A stretch of 32,953 nt of DNA from Prosthecobacter sp. (GTDB lineage Bacteria > Verrucomicrobiota > Verrucomicrobiia > Verrucomicrobiales > Verrucomicrobiaceae): NCBI RefSeq assembly GCF_029946185.1, contig NZ_JAQSEA010000169.1, forward strand, positions 1 to 32,953. Direction: 5' to 3'. Below, piece by piece: positions 15,399 to 21,792 of the stretch. Both the position numbers and the translations under genes were made by a program. Every line of letters begins with the position of its first letter. Position 1 is the first letter of the stretch. The notes under the pieces are model-generated. The model worked only from the letters and a program-made list of their open reading frames with translations. It was not told the DNA's origin and did no database searches.

Positions 15399-16256
15399 AT
15401 GAAACTCATTCTCCTCGCCACTCTCGCTTGTGCCGCCACCGCGTTCGCCCAGAACGTGAAGTCCGGCATCCCCTACGTCGAAAACGGCCATGCACGTCAC
15501 GTGCTCGACATCTACTCGCCACCCAATGCCAAAAATCTCCCTGTCGTGTTCTGGATCCACGGCGGCGGCTGGACTCAGGGCGACAAGACGGATGTAAAAC
15601 TCAAGCCGCAGTGGTTCATGGACAAAGGTTTTGTCTTCGTCTCCACCAATTACCGCCTGCTGCCCGAAGTGGACATGGGCACACTCACCCGTGATGTCGC
15701 CAAAGCCTTCGGATGGGTGGAAAAACACATTGCCGAATACGGCGGCGATCCCAAGCGCGTGCTCGTGGGCGGCCACTCGGCCGGAGCACAACTCGCCGCC
15801 CTCCTCTGCACCGACGACCGCTACCTGAAGGCCGAAGGCGCGGCCTTCGACTGCCTCATCGGCTGCGTTCCTGTCGATGGCGACACCTACGATGTCCCTG
15901 CCATCATCGAAACAGCAGAGACACGGCGGCGCGTGCACGGGCAGGAGCCGCCCAAGAACGGCCACCGCGAAAAATTCGGCAACGATCCCGCGAAGCACAA
16001 AGACTTCTCCGCCGTGACGCATGTGGCCAAGGGCAAGAACATCCCGCCGTTCTTGATTTTCCACGTCGCCGCGCAGCCGGACAATTCCGCTCAGGCCGTT
16101 CGTTTGAGCAGCCTGCTCAAATCGGCAGATGTTCCTGCCACGGCCTTTGCTGCCAAAAGCACCGATCATTCGAAGCTCAACAACGACCTCGGGCTTCCCG
16201 ATGATCCCGCGACGCAGGCGCTGACCAAGTTCATCGGCCAGATTCTAAAACCCTGA
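15399..16256 (+). CDS. Secreted alpha/beta hydrolase, BD-FAE/HSL-type esterase
   Basis: A 285-residue protein beginning [19 protein letters not shown], a signal peptide; 24 bases of upstream open frame are ignored for that reason. The oxyanion-hole motif HGGGW and the nucleophile elbow GHSAG (Ser127) are typical of the hormone-sensitive-lipase and feruloyl-esterase-like group. A late His257 in STDHSKLN is a good candidate for the triad histidine. Such enzymes remove acyl or feruloyl esters from polysaccharides or small molecules. The neighbours (SGNH hydrolase, LamG-like protein, sulfatase) fit glycan side-chain removal, but that is inference. It lies 89 nt after the LamG-like gene and faces the minus-strand isomerase-like gene. 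Confidence 0.9.
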   Translation: MKLILLATLACAATAFAQNVKSGIPYVENGHARHVLDIYSPPNAKNLPVVFWIHGGGWTQGDKTDVKLKPQWFMDKGFVFVSTNYRLLPEVDMGTLTRDVAKAFGWVEKHIAEYGGDPKRVLVGGHSAGAQLAALLCTDDRYLKAEGAAFDCLIGCVPVDGDTYDVPAIIETAETRRRVHGQEPPKNGHREKFGNDPAKHKDFSAVTHVAKGKNIPPFLIFHVAAQPDNSAQAVRLSSLLKSADVPATAFAAKSTDHSKLNNDLGLPDDPATQALTKFIGQILKP

Positions 16257-16259
16257 GGC

Positions 16260-16276
16260 GCGCATCATCCATGCGC
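16260..16276. terminator. Hairpin between convergent genes, no T-tract
   Basis: GCGCAT (16260-16265) and ATGCGC (16271-16276) form a perfect 6-bp stem with a 5-nt loop. It fills the 26-bp gap between the esterase and isomerase-like stop codons. Symmetry would serve both strands. The missing T-run makes true intrinsic termination uncertain. Confidence 0.4.
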
Positions 16277-16282
16277 TGAAGC

Positions 16283-17260
16283 TTAGACGCCTTCAATGAT
16301 CTTGTTCAGCCGGTCGTTGAACTCAGGCAGCGGCAGGCCGTTGTCTTCCACCGTGATCCAGCCGTTGTAACCCACATCATCCAGCGCCTGGCGCATCTTC
16401 GGCCAGTCGATGCTGCCGTCACGCGGATGCACAAACTTGCCGCTGTGGTTGTCCGGCGCGAGCGCGTAGTCCTTGATGTGAATCTTCTGGATGAGTCCAC
16501 CCAGCGTGTGAATCCAGTCATGCACCGGCACAAGGTACTTCACGTGGTTGCCCACGTCATAGTAGGCCTTCACAAACGGATGATTGAAGGACGCGACAAA
16601 GTTCTTGTGCAGGTCGGGGCGCACCCACAGATTGTTCCAGACGTTTTCCAGTCCGATGATGACATTCAGCTTCTCCGCCAGTGGGATCAACTTGGTCACC
16701 TGCTCTTTCGATCCGTCCGTTGATTTGTTTTGCAGTGCCATGTAGCGCTCAAACGGCGTGTTGTCGCCCTTCACCACGCGGCTGACGTGTCCCGTTTTTT
16801 CATCGAACTCGATGTCAAACTCCCACGGTTCCGGCATCTTCACCGTCGGTCCGCCCACTCGGCAGGGCACCAGCAGGATCGTTTCTGCACCCAGCCAGTT
16901 CGCGGTGCGCAGCGCCTGCTCCGTCACGGCATAGCTCGCCGCCACCCGTCCCGGATCATCGCTGTTGAACTCCGCCCAGCCACGCAGCACCGAGTGGACT
17001 TTCAAACCGATGCTCTCGACGAGTTCGCGCGCCTTTTTGGCCTCCGTTTCATCATCGAAAAGATGTGAAACCTCCACGCCATCGAACCCCGCTTCCTTGA
17101 GCTCGCGCAGCGCCTTCTCCTCCGGTTTCCCGATGATCTTGGCCTTTTTGATCACCGTCTTGAACGCAGCCGCCTTCGCAGATGAAAAGAGCGACAGCGA
17201 GGCGGCGCCTGTACTGGCGAGGAATTGACGGCGGGAGGAAGAGCGGGCGGTTGGTTTCAT
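16283..17260 (-). CDS. Tat-exported xylose isomerase-like TIM-barrel protein
   Basis: A 325-residue protein with a Tat signal (SSSRRQFLASTGAASLSLF, Arg10-Arg11). The mature part is a sugar phosphate isomerase/epimerase-type TIM barrel (AP endonuclease family 2 fold): ELKEAGFDGVEVSH, LVESIGLKVHSVL, GAETILLVPCRVGG, LNVIIGLENVWNN with a likely metal-binding Glu, AYYDVGNHVKY, IQKIHIKDY, and WITVEDNG. Cytosolic relatives isomerise sugars or inositols. The Tat signal implies a periplasmic version, which is common in Planctomycetes-Verrucomicrobia gene sets but still without a defined substrate. The start is chosen at the ATG giving the Tat motif. It is divergent from the sulfatase gene across a 426-bp gap. 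Confidence 0.9.
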   Translation of the reverse strand: MKPTARSSSRRQFLASTGAASLSLFSSAKAAAFKTVIKKAKIIGKPEEKALRELKEAGFDGVEVSHLFDDETEAKKARELVESIGLKVHSVLRGWAEFNSDDPGRVAASYAVTEQALRTANWLGAETILLVPCRVGGPTVKMPEPWEFDIEFDEKTGHVSRVVKGDNTPFERYMALQNKSTDGSKEQVTKLIPLAEKLNVIIGLENVWNNLWVRPDLHKNFVASFNHPFVKAYYDVGNHVKYLVPVHDWIHTLGGLIQKIHIKDYALAPDNHSGKFVHPRDGSIDWPKMRQALDDVGYNGWITVEDNGLPLPEFNDRLNKIIEGV

Positions 17261-17295
17261 CAGTTAAGCCAAACGCTGCTGCTGCATCACATGTT

Positions 17296-17315
17296 GCCAT
17301 GCGTGTACGCATTGC
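17296..17315. promoter_or_regulatory. Operator-like dyad upstream of the isomerase-like gene
   Basis: GCCATGCG and CGCATTGC flank TGTA, matching at 7 of 8 symmetric positions. The centre is about 45 bp upstream of the minus-strand start codon, a plausible site for a dimeric regulator. TTGCCA also repeats directly at 17294 and 17312. There is no independent support. Confidence 0.3.
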
Positions 17316-17400
17316 CACATCGCAAGGCATTGAGAGTTGCTAACTATTTGCTGGGCAGGAATGGCACTCGGTTAAGCCCATGTTTCGTCCGCATTGCCGC

Positions 17401-17575
17401 CAGGCTCTCCGCACCAAAGGTGCGGCGGACTCAGCCCAGGGCGCGGCGAGGAACGAGCAAGCCCTGGGTGACCGCGCCAGCCCTCCGGGCAGCAAACCCA
17501 GGGCCTTCTGCACAAACCGCGTCCGCCAGCAGCGTCCTCGACGCTCCGCCGCCGCCGCCCAGCGTCCGTAGGCTT
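17401..17575. repeat. Palindrome-rich GC-rich element, candidate dispersed repeat
   Basis: It contains a perfect hairpin CCGCACC-AAA-GGTGCGG (17409-17425). CCCAGGG occurs at 17435-17441 and again at 17497-17503, and both can pair with CCCTGGG at 17462-17468. A second hairpin, AGCGTC-CTC-GACGCT, lies at 17531-17545. Codon-like structure is absent. The form resembles a REP-like or structured intergenic element; only one copy is in the window, so repetition elsewhere is a guess. Confidence 0.5.
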
Positions 17576-17686
17576 CCAAGATCCATGATGGATGCCCTTA
17601 ACCGAGCGCCATTCTTGCTGTGCAGGCAGGAGGCAGCCGGAAAAGTTTGCTTGCATGCGCACGGCATTTTTTGCCATGCTCCACAC

Positions 17687-19108
17687 ATGTTCCGACTTCT
17701 CGCTTTTCTCTGCTTTATCTTTTCCGTCACTCTTCACGCCGAAGATAAACGGCCAAACATTCTCTGGCTCATTGCCGAGGATTTTGGTCTGGATCTAGGC
17801 TGTTACGGCGCCAAGGAAGTTTCCTCTCCAGTGCTGGATGCTCTCTCAGCCAAGGGAATGCGGTTCACACGCTATTACACCACCGCACCCGTCTGCTCGG
17901 CCAGCCGCTCAGCATTCAACACCGGAATGTATCAAACGACAATTGGCGCACACAATCACCGCTCGCATCGTGATGATGGCTATACTTTGCCTGAAGGGGT
18001 GAAGTTGATCAGCGAGCGCATGCGCGAGGCGGGTTACTTCACGGCAAATTTGAAAGAAATGCCCAAGGAGGCGGGGTTCAAAGGCACCGGCAAGACCGAC
18101 TGGAACTTCGAGGTGCCTGCCAAGCCGTTTGATTCATCCAATTGGGATGACTTGAAACAGCACCAGCCCTTTTATGCGCAGCTCAATTTCTCGGAAACGC
18201 ATCGCACCTTCCACGCTCCACCCTATGCTGACCCCGCCAAGGTGGAAATACCGCCCTACTACCCTGACCATGAAGTGACGCGCAAGGACTGGGCGGAGTA
18301 TCTCGATGCCGCGACGGACCTGGACCGGAAGATCGGTAAGGTCATGGAACTGCTCCAACGCGACGGCCTGATGGAAAATACCGTCATCTGCTTCCTCGGC
18401 GATCACGGTGCCGCACATGTGCGCGCCAAGCAGTTCTGCTACGAAGAAGGGTTGATCACGCCGTTCATCATGAGCTGGCCCTCCGGCATTCCCACCCCCG
18501 CTGGTTATGAAGCCGGTAAAGTCAGCGAGCGTCTGCTGATGTCGATCGATCTCACCGCCACGTCCCTCGCATGGGCCGGCATTGCAAAACCGAAGGGCAT
18601 GCAGGGGCAGGTGTTCATGGGAGCGAATGCAGAGCCACCACGCGAGTACGTCTTCGGTGCGCGTGACCGCTGCGACATGACGGTGTTTCGCTTTCGCACC
18701 GTGGCGGATGCGCGCTATCGCTACATTCGGAACTTCACGCCCGACCGGCCCTTCCTCCAGCACAACGCCTACAAGGAGAAGCAGTATCCCGTGTGGAATC
18801 TGATCAAAGAACTCGCCGCGCAGGACAAGCTGACGCCCGCACAAGCCCTGCTGGCAGCGCCGACGATGCCCGAGGTGGAATTGTACGATTTGCAGACGGA
18901 CCCCTTCGAGATCAACAACCTCGCAAAGTCGAACCTGCCTGAGCACCGCGCCGCACGCGAGCGGCTGAGTTCAGTCCTAAACTCATGGATCGAGCGGACG
19001 AACGATCAGGGGCGCATTCCAGAGCCGGAGGAGGTGGCACGAAATGAAGGCCGCACAAAAGCGGCACCACCGGCGAAGCAGGGCAAGGGAAAGAAGAAAA
19101 AGGAATGA
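17687..19108 (+). CDS. Secreted formylglycine-dependent sulfatase
   Basis: A 473-residue arylsulfatase-family protein. ATG 17687 gives the signal peptide MFRLLAFLCFIFSVTLHA; the frame is open far upstream through the palindromic block but that part is not coding. The mature start PNILWLIAEDFGLDLGCYG carries metal-binding Asp residues. The activation motif CSASR (Cys70 to Arg74) fits the C-x-A/P-x-R pattern whose Cys is converted to formylglycine; the modifying enzyme is not in the window. Further family blocks are FLGDHGAAHVRAKQ and the C-terminal LYDLQTDPFEINNLA. It hydrolyses sulfate esters, probably of a polysaccharide (heparan- or N-sulfoglucosamine-type by its overall look). The last residues are Lys-rich. 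The neighbouring esterases suggest joint use on one substrate. Confidence 0.94.
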   Translation: MFRLLAFLCFIFSVTLHAEDKRPNILWLIAEDFGLDLGCYGAKEVSSPVLDALSAKGMRFTRYYTTAPVCSASRSAFNTGMYQTTIGAHNHRSHRDDGYTLPEGVKLISERMREAGYFTANLKEMPKEAGFKGTGKTDWNFEVPAKPFDSSNWDDLKQHQPFYAQLNFSETHRTFHAPPYADPAKVEIPPYYPDHEVTRKDWAEYLDAATDLDRKIGKVMELLQRDGLMENTVICFLGDHGAAHVRAKQFCYEEGLITPFIMSWPSGIPTPAGYEAGKVSERLLMSIDLTATSLAWAGIAKPKGMQGQVFMGANAEPPREYVFGARDRCDMTVFRFRTVADARYRYIRNFTPDRPFLQHNAYKEKQYPVWNLIKELAAQDKLTPAQALLAAPTMPEVELYDLQTDPFEINNLAKSNLPEHRAARERLSSVLNSWIERTNDQGRIPEPEEVARNEGRTKAAPPAKQGKGKKKKE

Positions 19109-19110
19109 GC

Positions 19111-19131
19111 AACGAATTCAGAATGACGAAT
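19111..19131 (-). repeat. Three 7-bp units, reverse orientation of the CGTCATT family
   Basis: On the plus strand the units are AACGAAT, TCAGAAT and GACGAAT, i.e. ATTCGTC, ATTCTGA and ATTCGTT on the minus strand. Array 11451-11471 reads ATTCTAC, ATTCGTC, ATTCGTC in the same phase. It starts 3 nt after the sulfatase stop; a weaker unit, AATGAGC, would include the stop codon itself. Confidence 0.55.
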
Positions 19132-19157
19132 GAGCAGCCCCCGCCATCCTCAAAGAC

Positions 19158-19910
19158 GTGAAGCTGCTCCCCCACCATCGTGCGCATGATGCACGGCACC
19201 TCATCCAGCGCTGGCGCCTGCTCGCACGTACCGCTGGCTGCCGGGTCAAGACCTTGTGCAAGGCTGGGGACCTGCCAGTGATCGTGCTTGAATCGCCAGC
19301 CGCACAGGCGGGAGACCCCGCGGCCTATCTTTCCACCGGAGTGCATGGCGATGAGGCCGGCTCAGCCTGGGGCCTGCTCATCTGGGCGGAAAAGCACGTG
19401 AACGAGATTAAACGCGGGTCATTCCTGATTGCCCCCTGCCTCAATCCGGTCGGCCTCTTGCTGAATACTCGCGCCGATCATCGCGGCTTCGACATCAATC
19501 GCCGTTTTCACGACTCGGCAGATGAAATCTGCGGGCCATGGCAGCAGTGGATCACCGGGCGGGCCATGCGCTTTGGCCTCTGCCTGCACGAGGACTACGA
19601 CGCGCAGGGTGCCTACCTCTATGAGCTCAATCACTCACGCCAAACGGTGGGTCATGAAATCATCGAACGCTGTGCCAGCGTGATCGCGCCTGATCCGCGA
19701 AAAAACATTGAAGGCCAGCGCGCCAACCGTGGCGTGATCCGCCGCCGCACATTGCCTACGCACCTGCCTGGCATGCCTGAAGCTATTGAGCTGCATGTGC
19801 GCGGCTGTCCCCTGACACTGACCTTTGAATCGCCTTCGGAGTTTGATCTCGACAAGCGGGTGCAGGTGCAGGTGAAATTCGTGGAGTCGGCATTGGCCGT
19901 TCTTGTTTAA
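19158..19910 (+). CDS. M14-like zinc peptidase / aspartoacylase-type deacylase
   Basis: A 250-residue protein with the M14/succinylglutamate desuccinylase signature. The zinc-binding HxxE is HGDE (His63, Glu66) in STGVHGDEAGS. NPVGLLLNTR and FDINRRFHD carry the substrate-binding Asn-Arg pair. A third zinc ligand is probably His144 in CLHEDYDAQGAYLYE, and Glu224 in TFESPSEF is the likely catalytic acid/base. The start is a GTG at 19158; there is no in-frame ATG before the catalytic region, so this start is needed. No signal peptide is seen, so it is probably cytosolic, unlike its secreted neighbours. Relatives cut C-terminal residues from peptides or acyl groups from amino acids. The lipoprotein hydrolase follows after 2 nt. 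Confidence 0.87.
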   Translation: MKLLPHHRAHDARHLIQRWRLLARTAGCRVKTLCKAGDLPVIVLESPAAQAGDPAAYLSTGVHGDEAGSAWGLLIWAEKHVNEIKRGSFLIAPCLNPVGLLLNTRADHRGFDINRRFHDSADEICGPWQQWITGRAMRFGLCLHEDYDAQGAYLYELNHSRQTVGHEIIERCASVIAPDPRKNIEGQRANRGVIRRRTLPTHLPGMPEAIELHVRGCPLTLTFESPSEFDLDKRVQVQVKFVESALAVLV

Positions 19911-19912
19911 CG

Positions 19913-20893
19913 ATGTACACCTCACTCATCCATCGCTTGCTTATGTTCTCAGTTTTCGCCGCCTTATCCAGCTGCGCCTCAGTGAAAAAAATGACCGCAG
20001 GCCCTGCTGAGTTGCGTGCCGAAGACTGGGTGAGCTACGATGGCAAAACCATGCCATGCAAAGTGTGGCCGGTGCCTGCCGGCGTGACTCCACGCGGCGT
20101 GGTCATCGCGGTGCATGGCCTGAGCGGCGCGAAGTCCGACTTCTGGTATCTGGGCGAACAACTCCCTCCGCACGGTTACACCGTCTATGCCTACGATCTG
20201 CGCGGGCAGGGGAACGATCCCGTGGCGGCCGAGCGCGGCGATATTATAAAGGCCACCGCCTGGCAGCGCGATCTGGCAACCTTCCACGCGCTGGTGAAGC
20301 GCAGTCATCCCAAGTCACCGGTCTTTTGGTACGGAGAGAGCCTTGGCAGCCTCATCTCCCTGCACACAGCAGCCGATTTGCTCGGGAACCGGTCTGATCC
20401 CGACGGCATCATTCTCGCCTCACCCGTAGCCGGGCTGCGCGTCGCCCTGAGTGGCTTCAAACGTTTCCTGCTCGAAACCGCCGCCAAGCTCTCCCCACGC
20501 TCACGCTACACGCTCGGCGATCTGGCGGGAGTGGATGAATCCAAGATCAAAGTCACGGCAAAATCTACGCATGGCGGTCAGATGGCGGTCACTCCACACC
20601 ACGTCAGCGCCTTCTCGCTGCGCCTGCTCTCAACCATCGGCGGCATGCTCGATGCGAATGCCGAGTCAGCTCATCGTTTGCAAATGCCGGTGCTCTTCGT
20701 CGCATCGCCGAATGATGTGCTGTCTTCAGCCGATCAGATCCACGCCCTGTTCGCCGAAATCCGCAGCAAGGACAAAAAACTGCTCTGGTACACCCGTTCC
20801 TACCATCTCCTGCTGCATGACGTCCAGCGCGAGGAAGTCGTGCACGATGTGACGCACTGGCTGGACCGCCAGGTAGAAGCCATCCGCCGCTGA
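19913..20893 (+). CDS. Lipoprotein alpha/beta hydrolase, monoacylglycerol lipase-like
   Basis: A 326-residue protein with a type II signal: a hydrophobic run followed by the lipobox LSSC, Cys21 being lipidated. VIAVHGLSGAKSDF is the first strand and oxyanion loop, YDLRGQGND a lysophospholipase/monoacylglycerol lipase-type motif, and GESLG the nucleophile elbow (Ser143). SPNDVLSS and SYHLLLHD supply the likely Asp and His. Lipid or acylglycerol ester hydrolysis at the outer or inner membrane surface is expected. It starts 2 nt after the M14-like gene and its stop is 5 nt before the next gene, so these genes probably form one transcript with the two genes downstream. Confidence 0.9.
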   Translation: MYTSLIHRLLMFSVFAALSSCASVKKMTAGPAELRAEDWVSYDGKTMPCKVWPVPAGVTPRGVVIAVHGLSGAKSDFWYLGEQLPPHGYTVYAYDLRGQGNDPVAAERGDIIKATAWQRDLATFHALVKRSHPKSPVFWYGESLGSLISLHTAADLLGNRSDPDGIILASPVAGLRVALSGFKRFLLETAAKLSPRSRYTLGDLAGVDESKIKVTAKSTHGGQMAVTPHHVSAFSLRLLSTIGGMLDANAESAHRLQMPVLFVASPNDVLSSADQIHALFAEIRSKDKKLLWYTRSYHLLLHDVQREEVVHDVTHWLDRQVEAIRR

Positions 20894-20898
20894 CCACC

Positions 20899-21747
20899 AT
20901 GACTCTCGAACATGCCATCCAGGATGCCCTAAGCCGCAGCGAACTCCCGCTGAAGGCAGCGGAGGTCACCAAGCTCGTCAAGCCCTCGGTGGGGCGCACC
21001 GCCACCCCCAAAGCCGTGGCCGCAGCATTGGAAGCACTGGCAGCAGCGGGCGCACTGAACCGCATTGTCGCAGGCACCCGCAGCAAGCCCCTGCCTCTCT
21101 TCACACCCCACAGCCCCGAAGCCGCCGCCGCCGCTTTCGTAAAGTTCTGGGTGCACCCTGCCAAAAAGGAGCAGCAAGCCGTGAAGTTGAAAGCAAAGCT
21201 GCCGTTGGGCCTCCAGCCTCTCTTTGAGACCGCCCTCGCTCAGCTCGTCGCCACCGGCGCTGCATTTGTGCTGCCGGGTGGCAAACGGCTCGTCTATGCC
21301 CGCAAGCCACAGCCTTCCGATCTGCTGGATGCCACGCTAAAGCGTTCCCTTCAAAAGGTCCTCCACGCCATAAACAGCGTCCGCACCCCGCCTGCAACCT
21401 TGGAGGATCTGATCGCATGGCTGGACGCGGCCCCGCCGCCATTAGACTCCATCAGCCTGCCTACCGAAGCAGACCTGCGCGCCTGGTATGATCTCGACCG
21501 CCTCCGCTCCTCCACGGTGATGATCCCCATTCCCCAGACCTTCACCCGTTATAAGGCATGGGCGGCAGAACACGGAGGAGTCGCGGATAGTCAGGTTTTA
21601 CGAAGTTTGATTGAGACTCTTTACAACAATGGGCATCTCCTGTTAGAACCTTGTGAAAGGCCCCAAGACCTCCCGGATCACGATCGTGCCCTGCTTGTTC
21701 CCATGGCTCTCGGCCCACCCGGTTACTCTTGGTGCTGGATTTCTTGA
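20899..21747 (+). CDS. Unknown protein with predicted winged-helix segments
   Basis: A 282-residue protein I do not recognise. It is cytosolic-looking, with no signal or membrane segment. Residues 4-68 (IQDALSRSELPLKAAEV, then ATPKAVAAALEALAAAGAL and a basic GTRSKPLPLF wing) have the helix-helix-helix-wing layout of a winged helix. Residues about 78-133 (FVKFWVHP, PLFETALAQLVATGAAFVLPGGKRLVYA) repeat the same layout. A third helix pair lies at 147-180 (LKRSLQKVLHAINSV, LEDLIAWLDA). The rest has short helices and ends GPPGYSWCWIS. This is read from sequence pattern only. The gene sits 5 nt after the lipoprotein gene and 45 nt before the P-loop ATPase gene. A DNA- or protein-binding partner of that ATPase is a reasonable guess. 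Confidence 0.78.
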   Translation: MTLEHAIQDALSRSELPLKAAEVTKLVKPSVGRTATPKAVAAALEALAAAGALNRIVAGTRSKPLPLFTPHSPEAAAAAFVKFWVHPAKKEQQAVKLKAKLPLGLQPLFETALAQLVATGAAFVLPGGKRLVYARKPQPSDLLDATLKRSLQKVLHAINSVRTPPATLEDLIAWLDAAPPPLDSISLPTEADLRAWYDLDRLRSSTVMIPIPQTFTRYKAWAAEHGGVADSQVLRSLIETLYNNGHLLLEPCERPQDLPDHDRALLVPMALGPPGYSWCWIS

Positions 21748-21792
21748 TCCCGCTCCTCACACACTCGCGAATACTGAACTGATTCCTAGACC

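Larger units (their letters stand above)
17261..17686. other. 426-bp gene-free divergent intergenic region
   Basis: No credible gene is seen here. It separates the isomerase-like gene (minus) from the sulfatase gene (plus), so both promoters should lie in it. The isomerase-proximal third has a dyad at 17296-17315; the middle is a GC-rich palindromic block at 17401-17575; the sulfatase-proximal part has GCAGGCAGGAGGCAGC and a T-run shortly before the start codon. Confidence 0.6.

Noticed and set aside
4845-17570. CGTAGG(T/C)T seen near several starts (about 4846, 7156 and 17566) as a common -10 element
   Set aside because: Spacing to start codons is inconsistent and no matching -35 sequence was found. 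A copy also occurs on the non-template side near 29011.
13630-17655. TTTGCTTGC shared upstream of the SGNH hydrolase (13631) and sulfatase (17646) genes as a regulator site
   Set aside because: Only nine bases match, the distances to the start codons differ, and no symmetric or promoter structure accompanies it. Chance is likely.
17225-17686. Upstream extension of the sulfatase gene
   Set aside because: The frame passes through the isomerase-like gene start and the palindromic block, and the translation has no family similarity. The signal peptide begins at 17687.
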